Of a stretch of 64,000 nucleotides of DNA, positions 10,268-19,384 are shown one piece after another. The stretch is from Rhodococcus antarcticus (GTDB lineage: Bacteria; Actinomycetota; Actinomycetes; Mycobacteriales; Mycobacteriaceae), in the NCBI RefSeq assembly GCF_026153295.1, contig NZ_CP110615.1, positions 2,108,001-2,172,000 of the forward strand. Reading direction: 5' to 3'. The stretch's first letter is position 1; each line of letters opens with the position of its first letter. The notes below the pieces were generated by a model. The model searched no databases. It was not told the DNA's origin and saw only the letters and a list, made by a program, of their open reading frames with translations. Both the position numbers and the translations under genes were made by a program.

Positions 10268-10585
10268 CAACCCGGTACAGGGCCGGTACAGAGCCCGTAG
10301 CGGGCCGCTCGATCCCGAGGGCACCCTGCTCACCCCGCAGCACCGCCCCGGGTGCGTGCCCGTGCTAAGCCGGTCCGCCGTCCGTGCCCTGATCGCCACT
10401 GGCGTGGCGCGACCTGGGGCTGAGGACCGGTGGTGGTGGACGTTGGTGCCGCGCGTCGAGCGCGAGCGACCGACGCGCGGCCTGCTCGTACGGGCCACCA
10501 GGTGGCCCACCACCACACGTCCTTCCGCCGGGTGGGATTGCCCGAGGCTTGACGACACCTGAGCCTTGACGACACCCGGGACGCA

Positions 10586-10624
10586 GCACGGCCCCCGTGC
10601 TCACCAGGAGCGCGGGGGCCGTGC
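10586..10624 (-). terminator. GC hairpin downstream of ctaF
   Basis: GCACGGCCCCCG (10586-10597) is the exact complement of CGGGGGCCGTGC (10613-10624) around a 15-nt loop. It lies 10 nt past the ctaF stop on the minus strand. There is no T-tract, as is common for actinobacterial hairpins. Confidence 0.7.
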
Positions 10625-10633
10625 GGGGCGCGA

Positions 10634-11032
10634 CTAGTGGCGCTCGGGTCCGAGGTGGTACTCGAACACGAGACCCGCCGCCATGATGACGACCACGACC
10701 AGCGCGATGACGATGAACCACCAGGCGTAGAAGGCGATGGCCAGGGCCGTCATGCCGGCGGCCGCCGCGAGCCCGATGGGCCAGTAGCTGCCGGGGCTGA
10801 AGAAGCCGAGGTCACCGGAGCCGTCGCTGACCTCGGCGTCGCCGTAGTCCTCGGGCCGCAGCGCGAGACGCCGAGCCACGAACCGGAAGTAGGTACCGAT
10901 GATGAGGGTGAAGCCGCCGGAGAGGGCGATGGCCGTGATGCCCACGGGCTCGCGGGAGAACACGCCGTAGATGATCGCGACGACGAAGAAGAAGACCGTC
11001 AGGAGCTCGAAGATCCTGGACTCGACCCTCAT
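10634..11032 (-). CDS. ctaF: Cytochrome c oxidase subunit IV (actinobacterial)
   Basis: The 132-residue small subunit is specific to the actinobacterial aa3 oxidase. It shows four hydrophobic segments in two pairs: FELLTVFFFVVAIIYGVF and GITAIALSGGFTLIIGTYF near the N-terminus, then IGLAAAAGMTALAIAFYAWW and IVIALVVVVIMAAGLVFEY. A charged loop with RPEDYGDAEV lies between the pairs. It starts 9 nt after ctaC on the same strand, the usual ctaC-ctaF order. Length and layout agree with Rv2199c. Confidence 0.95.
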   Translation of the reverse strand: MRVESRIFELLTVFFFVVAIIYGVFSREPVGITAIALSGGFTLIIGTYFRFVARRLALRPEDYGDAEVSDGSGDLGFFSPGSYWPIGLAAAAGMTALAIAFYAWWFIVIALVVVVIMAAGLVFEYHLGPERH

Positions 11033-11041
11033 GTCAGCTCC

Positions 11042-11986
11042 TCACTGCCCTTCGGCGACGCTGGCGGACCGCGCCGTCGTGTCGGTGTTGAACGGGTGCG
11101 TGGTGGTGGCCACGGGGCTGCAGAGGTCACCGCAGTTGATCTTGGTCAGGGCCTCTGCCGCGGTGTAGGGCGCCGCGGTCGCGGGGTTCATGGTGGTCCG
11201 CAGGCTCAGGTACTGCTGGTACACGTCGTCCGGGACCGCGCGCAGCTCGAAGTTCATCATCGAGTGGTACTGGCCGCACATCTCGGTGCACCGGCCGACG
11301 AACGCACCCTGCTTCTCCACCTGGACCTGGAAGACGTTGTCGGTGTCGTTGCGCTCCGGACGGGGGAACACGTCGCGCTTGAACAGCATCTCCGGGATGT
11401 AGAAGCCGTGGATGACGTCCTGCGAGGAGAGCGTGAACTGCACCGTCTTGTTCGTGGGGACCACCAGCAGCGGGATCTCTGTGCTCGAGCCGATCGTCGA
11501 GACGTCCTGCCCGTCGGGGGTCGTGTGTCCGGGGTAGGAGAAGTCCCAGTTCCACTGGAACGCCGTCACGTTCACCTCGACGTCCGGGTTCGCGATCTTC
11601 TTGTCCACGAAGTTCTGGGTGATCACCGTGAAGTAGAACAGGACGGCCACCATCAGGAACGGGATGATCGTGTAGACGATCTCCAGAGGCAGGTTGTACT
11701 GCGTCTGGCGCGGGAACTCCGGGGCGCCCTCCTTCTTGCGGTGGAACGTGGTGGTCCAGAAGATCAGGCCCCACACGACCACGCCAACGGCCAGCGCGGT
11801 GATGACCGACCAGCTCCACAGCTCCCGCATGCGCTCGGCCTGCGGGGTGATGCCCTCCGGCCAGCCGAAGCGGACCACCTCGGCGGTGGAGCATCCGGAC
11901 ACCAGGACGGCCGTGAGGCCGAGCAGCGCGACGAGTCCCGCCCGCTTGGTCCTACGAGTGCGCTCCACGCCCCACGCCTTCCTCAT
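11042..11986 (-). CDS. ctaC: Cytochrome c oxidase subunit II
   Basis: Subunit II carries the CuA centre that receives electrons from the QcrC cytochrome. An N-terminal lipoprotein signal is visible (AGLVALLGLTAVLVSGC, with Cys as the lipidation site), then two membrane helices and a cupredoxin domain. The CuA ligands lie in CTEMCGQYHSMM (C-x3-C-x3-H-x2-M), plus the upstream His in HGFYIPEMLF. The start is uncertain: ATG at 11986 (MRKAWGVERTRR) is given, but GTG at 11992 or 12004 is possible and GGGAG sits between. It is divergent from asnB. Confidence 0.95.
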   Translation of the reverse strand: MRKAWGVERTRRTKRAGLVALLGLTAVLVSGCSTAEVVRFGWPEGITPQAERMRELWSWSVITALAVGVVVWGLIFWTTTFHRKKEGAPEFPRQTQYNLPLEIVYTIIPFLMVAVLFYFTVITQNFVDKKIANPDVEVNVTAFQWNWDFSYPGHTTPDGQDVSTIGSSTEIPLLVVPTNKTVQFTLSSQDVIHGFYIPEMLFKRDVFPRPERNDTDNVFQVQVEKQGAFVGRCTEMCGQYHSMMNFELRAVPDDVYQQYLSLRTTMNPATAAPYTAAEALTKINCGDLCSPVATTTHPFNTDTTARSASVAEGQ

Positions 11987-12179
11987 CGACACCAGTGCTC
12001 CCACGACCGCCGTGTACTACCGGCGGTCGTTCGGAAGGGTAGCCCAGGGTGGGTGTCGCCCGCGCCCTGGGGCGGCGCGTCCGTCGCACGGGTCCCGGGA
12101 CGTCGGGTGGCATGCTGGTGGTTCCCGCTGATCACCTGGCCCGCGGGTGGTCCGACCGAGATCGAGGTGCGAAGCTCCC

Positions 12180-14105
12180 GTGTGTGGACTGCTCGGAACC
12201 CTGACCGCGAACGCCGATGCCGCGAGCCGTGCGGAGGCCACCGAGGCGGCGATGCGCTGCCAGCGCCACCGCGGCCCCGACGACCGCGGCAGCTGGCACG
12301 ACGACGACCTCGTGCTCGGGTTCAACCGGCTCGCCTTCATCGACCTGGAGCACTCCCACCAGCCACTGCTGTGGGGGCCCCCGGAGCAGCCCGACCGCTA
12401 CGCGCTGACCTTCAACGGTGAGATCTACAACTACCTCGAGCTCCGGGAGGAGCTGGCACGCGAGCACGGGGCGGTGTTCGCCACCGAGGGTGACGGCGAG
12501 GCCATCTCCGCGGCCTTCCACCACTGGGGTGCGGATGCGCTGCACCGGCTCCGGGGGATGTTCGCCTTCGGCATTTGGGACACCGTCGAGCGCACCCTGT
12601 TCCTGGCCCGCGACCCCTTCGGCATCAAGCCGCTGTTCCTCACCACCACCGCGGCGGGCACGGCGTTCAGCAGCGAGAAGAAGAGCCTGCTGGAGCTCGC
12701 CCCGTCCCTGGGCGTGGGCCTGGAGCTCGACCCCCGTGCGCTGCAGCACTACCTGGTGCTGCAGTACGTGCCGGAACCGGAGACGCTGCACGCGGAGATC
12801 ACCCGCCTGGAGTCCGGCTGCCACGCGGTGGTGCGGCCCGGGCACGACCCGGTGGTCACCCGCTGGTTCACCCCCGACTTCCCGGTGCAACGGTTCGTCC
12901 AGGGCGAGGAGCAGCGCCGCTACGACGAGATCTCGGAGGTGCTGCAGGACTCGGTGGCCAAGCACATGCGGGCCGACGTCACGGTGGGCTCGTTCCTCTC
13001 CGGCGGCATCGACTCCACCGCGATCGCGGCGCTGGCCAAGCGCCACAACCCCGATCTCGTCACCTTCACCACCGGGTTCGAGCGGGCCGGCTACTCCGAG
13101 GTCGACGTGGCCGCCGAGACCGCCGAGCTGCTGGGCGTGCGACACGTGGTGCGGACAGTGGGCCCCGCCGAGTTCGCGGCGGCACTGCCGGCCATCGTCT
13201 GGTACCTCGACGACCCGGTGGCCGACCCCGCCCTGGTGCCCCTGTGGTTCGTGGCCCGCGAGGCCCGCAAGCACGTGAAGGTGGTGCTCTCCGGCGAGGG
13301 CGCCGACGAGCTGTTCGGCGGCTACACCATCTACCGGGAGCCGCTCTCGCTGGCACGCCTGACGGGCCTGCCCGCTCCGCTGCGCCGCGGGCTCGGCCGG
13401 CTCTCGTCGGTCATCCCCGAGGGGACCCGTGGCAAGGACCTGCTCCGCCGGGGCTCGCTCGACCTGGAGCAGCGCTACTACGGCAACGCCCGGATCTTCC
13501 AGGACGAGCGGCTGCGCTCGGTGCTCAAGGGCTTCGAGCCGGCCTGGGGCCACACCGACGTCACCGCGTCGGTGTACGCGCAGTCGGTCGGCTGGGACCC
13601 GGTGACGCGGATGCAGCACCTGGACCTGTTCACCTGGCTGCGCGGGGACATCCTGGTCAAGGCAGACAAGATGACCATGGCGAACTCGCTGGAGCTGCGG
13701 GTTCCGTTCCTGGACCCCGAGGTGTTCCGGGTGGCCTCGCGGCTTCCGCTGGAGGAGAAGATCTCCGCCGACACGACGAAGCACGCCCTGCGCCGCGCCC
13801 TGGCCGACATCGTGCCGGCGCACGTGCTGCACCGCCGCAAGCTCGGCTTCCCCGTCCCGCTGCGGCACTGGCTGGCGGGCGAGGAGCTGGGCGGCTGGGC
13901 CCGCGAGGTGATCAGCGCCTCGCAGACCGACCACCTCGTCGACAAGACGGCCGTGCTGGCCATGCTCGACGAGCACCGGTCCGGGACCCTGGACCACAGC
14001 CGCCGCATCTGGACGGTGCTCGTGCTGATGCTGTGGCACGGGATCTTCGTCGAGCGGCGGATCCACCCCGAGATCGCCGAGCCGCACTACCCCGTCTCGA
14101 TCTAG
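12180..14105 (+). CDS. asnB: Glutamine-dependent asparagine synthetase-type amidotransferase
   Basis: The 641-residue protein has an N-terminal class II glutaminase domain and a C-terminal ATP-dependent synthetase domain. The GTG start at 12180 is fixed by the catalytic cysteine, which must be residue 2 after Met removal (V-C-G-L-L-G); the open frame continues upstream to 12147 without conservation. The PPi-loop SGGIDSTAIAAL and the segment LSGEGADELFGGYTIY mark the synthetase half. The family makes Asn from Asp. The mycobacterial and corynebacterial orthologues at this locus (AsnB/LtsA) are reported to amidate meso-diaminopimelate in peptidoglycan precursors, so a cell-wall role is as likely as Asn synthesis. 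Confidence 0.93.
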   Translation: MCGLLGTLTANADAASRAEATEAAMRCQRHRGPDDRGSWHDDDLVLGFNRLAFIDLEHSHQPLLWGPPEQPDRYALTFNGEIYNYLELREELAREHGAVFATEGDGEAISAAFHHWGADALHRLRGMFAFGIWDTVERTLFLARDPFGIKPLFLTTTAAGTAFSSEKKSLLELAPSLGVGLELDPRALQHYLVLQYVPEPETLHAEITRLESGCHAVVRPGHDPVVTRWFTPDFPVQRFVQGEEQRRYDEISEVLQDSVAKHMRADVTVGSFLSGGIDSTAIAALAKRHNPDLVTFTTGFERAGYSEVDVAAETAELLGVRHVVRTVGPAEFAAALPAIVWYLDDPVADPALVPLWFVAREARKHVKVVLSGEGADELFGGYTIYREPLSLARLTGLPAPLRRGLGRLSSVIPEGTRGKDLLRRGSLDLEQRYYGNARIFQDERLRSVLKGFEPAWGHTDVTASVYAQSVGWDPVTRMQHLDLFTWLRGDILVKADKMTMANSLELRVPFLDPEVFRVASRLPLEEKISADTTKHALRRALADIVPAHVLHRRKLGFPVPLRHWLAGEELGGWAREVISASQTDHLVDKTAVLAMLDEHRSGTLDHSRRIWTVLVLMLWHGIFVERRIHPEIAEPHYPVSI

Positions 14106-14140
14106 CCGCCCGGACGACCGACGCGGGAACGAGGACCGGG

Positions 14141-15172
<1,032 letters not shown>

Positions 15173-15200
15173 TTACGCAGGTGTGGCCGTCCAGGCGCGG

Positions 15201-15237
15201 CCGAGGGCCGCCACCCGGTGCGGGTGACGGCCCTCGG
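15201..15237 (-). terminator. Hairpin downstream of the ErpA-like gene
   Basis: CCGAGGGCCG (15201-15210) pairs perfectly with CGGCCCTCGG (15228-15237) across a 17-nt loop, 15 nt past the stop on the minus strand. No T-tract is present. Confidence 0.6.
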
Positions 15238-15252
15238 ACTGCAGCAGTCAGA

Positions 15253-15663
15253 TCAGTTGAACGAGTCCCCGCACGCGCACGAACCGGTGGCGTTGGGGTT
15301 GTCGATGGTGAAGCCCTGCTTCTCGATGGTGTCGACGAAGTCGATCGAGGCGCCCTCGACGTAGGGCGCGCTCATCCGGTCGACCGCGAGGCCGACACCG
15401 GCGAAGTCCTTGACCAGGTCGCCGTCAAGGCTGCGGTCGTCGAAGAAGAGCTGGTACCGCAGGCCGGCGCAGCCACCGGGCTGGACGGCGATGCGCAGGC
15501 ACAGGTCGTCACGACCCTCCTGGTCCAGCAGTGCCTTGGCCTTCGCCGCCGCGGCGTCGGTCATGACGACCTTGTGGGTCTCCGCGACCGCCGTGTCGGC
15601 CGGGGTCTCGAGGGCCTGGGTGCCCGTGGCCGACTCGGTGGTGGTCTCGTCCTGGACGCTCAT
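15253..15663 (-). CDS. HesB/IscA/ErpA-type iron-sulfur insertion protein
   Basis: The 136-residue A-type carrier delivers Fe-S clusters to apoproteins. After a variable acidic N-terminus of about 30 residues comes the family core: VVMTDAAAAKAKALLDQEG, the first conserved Cys in QPGGCAGLRYQLFF, and the paired cysteines at the end (GSCACGDSF). ATG at 15663 is preceded by GGGAGA. It is the counterpart of Rv2204c, which precedes adoK in the same way. Likely clients nearby include LipA, which needs two [4Fe-4S] clusters; this link is inference. Confidence 0.93.
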   Translation of the reverse strand: MSVQDETTTESATGTQALETPADTAVAETHKVVMTDAAAAKAKALLDQEGRDDLCLRIAVQPGGCAGLRYQLFFDDRSLDGDLVKDFAGVGLAVDRMSAPYVEGASIDFVDTIEKQGFTIDNPNATGSCACGDSFN

Positions 15664-15798
15664 GCTGTCTCCCTCGCTGTGCGTGCTCCCCGTGCAGGCG
15701 GAGCCTGTGGGCACGCTGGTGCTCGTGCTGCCCGGTTCAACGGTACCCCTCGCCGCCGTGTTCCCCGCTCGGCGGGCGCTCCGTCCGGGACGGGTCGT

Positions 15799-15804
15799 TA
15801 GTCT
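15799..15804 (+). promoter_or_regulatory. -10-like hexamer before the DUF3043 gene
   Basis: TAGTCT ends 6 nt before GTG 15811. The GGAG in the gap is too close for a normal ribosome site, so leaderless initiation is favoured. Confidence 0.45.
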
Positions 15805-15810
15805 GGAGCC

Positions 15811-16413
15811 GTGAGACTCCTCAAGCGCGGCAGCAACGACACCCCCACCGTCGTGCCCGAGGCGGTGCCCGTGTCGCTGGGCAAGGGTCGACCCACTCCC
15901 AAGCGCCGCGACGCCGAGGCCCGCAAGCGCGGCCCCGTGCCGCCGCCACCGACCACGCAGCGCCAGGCGTACAAGCGCTCCAAGGCCACCGGCGGCACCA
16001 AGCTGGACCGGAAGGCGGCCTCTGCCGATCGCCGTGAGCGGATGATGGCCGGCGACGACGCCCACGTCCTGCCCCGTGACCGCGGTCCGGCCCGCGCGCT
16101 GGCCCGCGACGTCGTCGACTCCCGCCGCAACCTCATCGGGCTGTTCATGCCGCTGGCCCTGGTGGTCGTCATCCTCTACTTCCTGGCTCCCGCCACCTCC
16201 AACGCCGTGTCGCTGGGGATGCTCGCGGCGATCGTCGTCATGGTCGTCGAGGGCGTGTTCCTGGCCCGACTGGTCTCCGGTCGGGTCCACGAGCGCTTCC
16301 CCGACGAGCCCGCCGGTGCGGTGAAGCTGGGCTGGTACTCCTTCGTCCGCGCCTCGCAGCTCCGCAGGCTGCGGGCCCCCCGCCCGCGCGTGCAGCCCGG
16401 CGACGCCGTCTGA
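15811..16413 (+). CDS. DUF3043 family membrane protein
   Basis: This 200-residue protein has a basic, Pro-rich N-terminal half with the family pattern GKGRPTPKRRDAEARKRGPV, then two hydrophobic segments near residues 112-130 and 137-154 (NLIGLFMPLALVVVILYF; SLGMLAAIVVMVVEGVFLA) and a short basic tail. It resembles Rv2206 and other actinobacterial DUF3043 proteins. Function is unknown. The start is GTG, supported by the conserved MRLLKRG-type N-terminus and a -10-like box 6 nt upstream. It is divergent from the ErpA-like gene. Confidence 0.85.
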   Translation: MRLLKRGSNDTPTVVPEAVPVSLGKGRPTPKRRDAEARKRGPVPPPPTTQRQAYKRSKATGGTKLDRKAASADRRERMMAGDDAHVLPRDRGPARALARDVVDSRRNLIGLFMPLALVVVILYFLAPATSNAVSLGMLAAIVVMVVEGVFLARLVSGRVHERFPDEPAGAVKLGWYSFVRASQLRRLRAPRPRVQPGDAV

Positions 16414-16450
16414 GCAGCGCGGGTCGCCGCGTCCCGTCGGCCGTCGTCGC

Positions 16451-16456
16451 TAGGGT
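16451..16456 (+). promoter_or_regulatory. -10-like hexamer before the aldo/keto reductase gene
   Basis: TAGGGT ends 6 nt before ATG 16463. No Shine-Dalgarno lies in the gap. Confidence 0.5.
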
Positions 16457-16462
16457 CGGTGC

Positions 16463-17449
16463 ATGAAGTTCCGTCGCCTCGGCCGCAGCGGCCTGTCCAT
16501 CAGCGAGATCTCCTACGGCAACTGGCTCACCCACGGTGGTCAGGTGGAGGAGGACGCGGCCAAGGCCTGCGTCGCCGCCGCGCTCGACGTGGGCATCACC
16601 ACCTTCGACACCGCCGACGTCTACGCCGCGACCCGGGCCGAGGAGGTCCTCGGCCGCGCGCTGGCCGGTGAGCGGCGCGAGGGGCTGGAGATCTTCACCA
16701 AGGTCTACTGGCCCACGGGGGCCGGGGAGAACGACAAGGGGCTGGGCCGCAAGCACCTGCTCGAGTCGATCGAGGGCTCGCTGCGACGGCTGCAGACCGA
16801 CCACGTGGACCTCTACCAGGCCCACCGGTACGACCGCACCACCCCGCTCGAGGAGACCATGACGGCCTTCGCGGACATCGTGCGCGCCGGCAAGGCCCTC
16901 TACATCGGTGTCTCGGAGTGGAACGCCGACCAGATCACCGCAGGTGCCGCGCTGGCCCGCGAGCTGAAGGTCCCCCTCGTCTCCAACCAGCCGCAGTACT
17001 CGATGCTGTGGCGGGTGCCCGAGGCGGAGGTGGTCCCGGCCAGCGAGCGCGAGGGCCTCTCCCAGATCGTCTGGTCCCCCGTGGCCCAGGGCGTGCTCAG
17101 CGGCAAGTACGTGCCCGGCGAAGCCCTGCCCGAGGGCAGCCGGGCCCAGCACGAGGACACCCAGGGCGCGATCGCCCGGTGGATGGGCGACGACGTCCTC
17201 GGCCGCGTGCAGAAGCTGAGGCCGATCGCGGACCAGGCCGGGCTCACCATGGCCCAGCTCGCGGTCGCGTGGGTCCTGCAGAACCCGAACGTCGCCTCGG
17301 CGATCATCGGGGCGAGCAAGCCCGAGCAGGTGCGCAGCAACGCCGAGGCCGCGGGCGTCGTGCTCGAGGCAGACCTCATGGCCCGGGTCGACGAGGTGCT
17401 CGGCGACGCCGTGGTGTCCGACCCGCGCAAGTACGCGGGCACGTTGTAG
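16463..17449 (+). CDS. Aldo/keto reductase
   Basis: The 328-residue protein has a TIM-barrel NADPH-dependent reductase pattern of the Kv-beta/YghZ-like type. Seen motifs are the N-terminal MKFRRLGRSGLSISEISYGN, GITTFDTADVYAATRAEEVLG (Asp and Tyr of the active site), LYQAHRYD (His), and the C-terminal cofactor region VASAIIGASKPEQVRSNAEA. The natural substrate is unknown. It sits between the DUF3043 gene and the cobalamin genes and has its own predicted leaderless promoter, so a link to cobalamin is not implied. Confidence 0.9.
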   Translation: MKFRRLGRSGLSISEISYGNWLTHGGQVEEDAAKACVAAALDVGITTFDTADVYAATRAEEVLGRALAGERREGLEIFTKVYWPTGAGENDKGLGRKHLLESIEGSLRRLQTDHVDLYQAHRYDRTTPLEETMTAFADIVRAGKALYIGVSEWNADQITAGAALARELKVPLVSNQPQYSMLWRVPEAEVVPASEREGLSQIVWSPVAQGVLSGKYVPGEALPEGSRAQHEDTQGAIARWMGDDVLGRVQKLRPIADQAGLTMAQLAVAWVLQNPNVASAIIGASKPEQVRSNAEAAGVVLEADLMARVDEVLGDAVVSDPRKYAGTL

Positions 17450-17464
17450 GACCGGCCGGGGGGG

Positions 17465-17659
17465 CTACGGGCTGAGCAGCATCGGTCCGTAGACCTCCCG
17501 CTCGCCCTCCAGCAGCACCACCTGCTCCACGCCGTCGTCGGCCAGGCCCTCGAACTCCGCGGTGAACCACGCCTCGGCCTCGGCCTGGTCCTCGAAGGTC
17601 AGCTCCGGTCCGTCCACCTGCGTGCCGTCAGTTCTCTCGTAGCGCCAGCGGTAGCTCAT
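17465..17659 (-). CDS. Small conserved acidic protein (64 aa)
   Basis: The protein begins MSYRWRYERTDGTQVDGPEL and continues with an acidic helix (FEDQAEAEAWFTAEFEGLAD) and VEQVVLLEGEREVYGPMLLSP. It has no signal peptide or membrane segment. The pattern reads as a genuine small actinobacterial protein, not antisense noise, but I cannot name a family or function. ATG at 17659 is preceded 8 nt upstream by TACCGT, a -10-like box that overlaps the one serving cobU in the opposite direction. It is convergent with the aldo/keto reductase gene (15 nt). Confidence 0.72.
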   Translation of the reverse strand: MSYRWRYERTDGTQVDGPELTFEDQAEAEAWFTAEFEGLADDGVEQVVLLEGEREVYGPMLLSP

Positions 17660-17667
17660 GACCGCTG

Positions 17668-17677
17668 ACGGTAGCGT
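17668..17677. promoter_or_regulatory. Overlapping divergent -10 boxes (small ORF / cobU)
   Basis: ACGGTAGCGT contains TACCGT on the minus strand (17668-17673, 8 nt before ATG 17659) and TAGCGT on the plus strand (17672-17677, 7 nt before GTG 17685). The two boxes share 2 bp. Confidence 0.55.
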
Positions 17678-17684
17678 CCCGGAC

Positions 17685-18206
17685 GTGCGAACACTGGTCC
17701 TCGGCGGCGCCCGCTCCGGCAAGTCGGCGCACGCGGAGGGCGTGGTGGACGGCACCGGCCCCGTCCGGTACGTGGCCACCGCCCGCACCCCGGACGGCGA
17801 CGACGACTGGGCGCAGCGGGTGGCCGTGCACCGGGCCCGTCGTCCCCCGCACTGGGAGACCGTGGAGGACGCCGACCTCGTCGCCCTCGTCTCCGCCCCG
17901 CCCGACGGGGTCCCGGTGCTGGTCGACGACCTGGGGACCTGGCTCACCGCCGAGATCGACGACGCGGGGGCCTGGTCGCTGCCGCGGGGCACCATCGCCC
18001 ACCGGTGCGACGCGCTGGCCGACGCCGTGGCCACCCACTCGGGCGACCTCGTGCTCGTCACGCCGGAGGTGGGCCTGGGCGTGGTGCCCGCGACCCGCTC
18101 GGGCAGGCTGTTCCGCGACGAGATCGGCATGCTCAACGCTCGACTCGCCCAGGAGTGCGACGTCGTCGTGCTGCTGGTCGCCGGGATCCCGCTCCGCCTG
18201 CGCTGA
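17685..18206 (+). CDS. cobU: Adenosylcobinamide kinase / guanylyltransferase
   Basis: CobU phosphorylates adenosylcobinamide and then adds GMP, preparing it for the lower ligand. The protein (173 aa from GTG 17685) opens with the P-loop [15 protein letters not shown], then [15 protein letters not shown] and the conserved VDDLGTWL region. An ATG at 17658 is in frame but would overlap the divergent small ORF; GTG 17685 fits the family N-terminus and lies 7 nt from a TAGCGT box, so it is preferred. cobT and cobS follow on the same strand: the nucleotide-loop assembly steps are together. Confidence 0.92.
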   Translation: MRTLVLGGARSGKSAHAEGVVDGTGPVRYVATARTPDGDDDWAQRVAVHRARRPPHWETVEDADLVALVSAPPDGVPVLVDDLGTWLTAEIDDAGAWSLPRGTIAHRCDALADAVATHSGDLVLVTPEVGLGVVPATRSGRLFRDEIGMLNARLAQECDVVVLLVAGIPLRLR

Positions 18207-18224
18207 CCCCGACCAACGCCCCGC

Positions 18225-18278
18225 CCCGCACATCCACCCGCCCCCGCACATCCACCCGCCCCCGCACATCCACCCGCC
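18225..18278 (+). repeat. 18-nt tandem repeat, 3 perfect copies
   Basis: CCCGCACATCCACCCGCC is repeated at 18225-18242, 18243-18260 and 18261-18278 in the 89-nt gap between cobU and cobT. The copies are identical, implying recent expansion. Confidence 0.9.
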
Positions 18279-18295
18279 CTGGAAGGCCCGCCCCC

Positions 18296-19384
18296 GTGAG
18301 CACTGACTTCGACCCCGTCGTCCCGCCCGACGCCCAGGCGCACCGCGAGGCGGTGGCCCGCCAGCTGCAGCTGACCAAGCCGGCCGGGTCCCTGGGGCGG
18401 CTGGAGGACCTCGGCGTCTGGCTCGCGGCCTGCCAGGGCGTGTGTCCGCCGAAGCCGCTGGTCCGCCCCCGCGTCGTCGTCTTCGCCGGTGACCACGGTG
18501 TCGCCGCGCACGGGGTCTCGGCCTACCCGAGCGAGGTCACCGTGCAGATGGTGGCCAACATCCTCGCCGGCGGCGCCGCGGTGAACGTGCTCGCCGAGAA
18601 CGCGGGCGCCACCGTCCGGGTGGTCGACGTGGCCGTCGACGGAGACAGCCCCGCGGTGGTGGGCCACCACAAGGTCCGCCGCAGCTCCGGGCGGATCGAC
18701 CGCGAGGACGCCCTGAGCCAGCTCGAGGTGGAGGCCGCGATCGCCGCCGGACGGGCGGTGGCCGACGAGGAGGTGGACACCGGCGCGGACGTGCTCGTGG
18801 TCGGTGACCTCGGCATCGGCAACACCACGCCGTCGGCCGTGCTGGTCGCGGCGCTCACCGGTACCGAGCCGGTGGCCGTGGTCGGGCGGGGCACCGGGGT
18901 GGACGACAACGGGTGGATGCGCAAGGCCGCCGTGGTCCGCGACGCGCTGCGGCGGGGCGCCCCCCTGGTGCACGACCCGGTGGCCCTGGTGCGCACGGTG
19001 GGCGGCGCCGACCTGGCCGCGATGGCCGGCTTCCTGGCCCAGGCGGCCCAGCGACGCACCCCGGTGGTCCTCGACGGGCTCGTCGTCGGCGCGGCCGCGC
19101 TGCTGGCCGAGGACATGGCCCCGGGCTCCAAGCAGTGGTGGGTGGCCGGGCACCGTTCCGCCGAGCCCGCGCACACCCTGGCCCTGGCGCACCTGGGCCT
19201 GGTGCCGCTGCTCGAGCTGGACATGCGCCTGGGCGAGGGCTCGGGCGCGGTGGCCGCGCTGCCCCTGCTGCAGGCCGCGGTGCGGGTGCTCGCGGAGATG
19301 GCCACCTTCGCCGACGCCGGGGTGGCCGGACCGGCCGACGGGGCGGACGCCGAGGACGAGGCCGCGGGACCCGAGGCCGGGTGA
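18296..19384 (+). CDS. cobT: Nicotinate-nucleotide:dimethylbenzimidazole phosphoribosyltransferase
   Basis: CobT makes alpha-ribazole phosphate from dimethylbenzimidazole and nicotinate mononucleotide, the lower ligand of cobalamin. The 362-residue protein has [17 protein letters not shown] near the N-terminus, [18 protein letters not shown], the [12 protein letters not shown] segment and [15 protein letters not shown] with the conserved glutamate late in [22 protein letters not shown] at 18296 is chosen because GGAAGG lies about 9 nt upstream; the frame above it runs through repeats and is not coding. The stop overlaps the cobS start in GTGA. Confidence 0.95.
   Translation: MSTDFDPVVPPDAQAHREAVARQLQLTKPAGSLGRLEDLGVWLAACQGVCPPKPLVRPRVVVFAGDHGVAAHGVSAYPSEVTVQMVANILAGGAAVNVLAENAGATVRVVDVAVDGDSPAVVGHHKVRRSSGRIDREDALSQLEVEAAIAAGRAVADEEVDTGADVLVVGDLGIGNTTPSAVLVAALTGTEPVAVVGRGTGVDDNGWMRKAAVVRDALRRGAPLVHDPVALVRTVGGADLAAMAGFLAQAAQRRTPVVLDGLVVGAAALLAEDMAPGSKQWWVAGHRSAEPAHTLALAHLGLVPLLELDMRLGEGSGAVAALPLLQAAVRVLAEMATFADAGVAGPADGADAEDEAAGPEAG

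Larger units (their letters stand above)
9488..10585 (+). other. 1.1 kb gene-free, low-complexity region
   Basis: Long open frames cross this stretch on both strands, but their translations are runs of Ala/Pro/Arg/Gly without family resemblance, as expected from GC-rich noise. I see no tRNA or recognisable RNA. It contains a G-rich tandem block (9800-9935), a 13-nt tandem repeat (10235-10267), scattered copies of GGTACAGGG (around 10213, 10273 and similar at 10282), and two copies of CTTGACGACACC (10548-10559 and 10565-10576). M. tuberculosis carries Rv2197c and mmpS3 at this position; no trace of either is visible here. Confidence 0.6.

Noticed and set aside
9405-10562. A 385-codon plus-strand frame in the qcrB-ctaF gap
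   Set aside because: It begins inside qcrB, runs through tandem repeats and gives a Cys/Arg/Pro-rich product without recognisable pattern. The minus-strand Ala/Pro frame at 9691-10128 fails for the same reason.
18225-18278. Possible CRISPR array
   Set aside because: The three 18-nt units are contiguous with no spacers, so it is a simple tandem repeat. No cas genes are present.
17450-18300. Cobalamin riboswitch before the cob genes
   Set aside because: The space upstream of cobU is about 25 nt after the divergent gene start and no B12-box-like sequence was seen.
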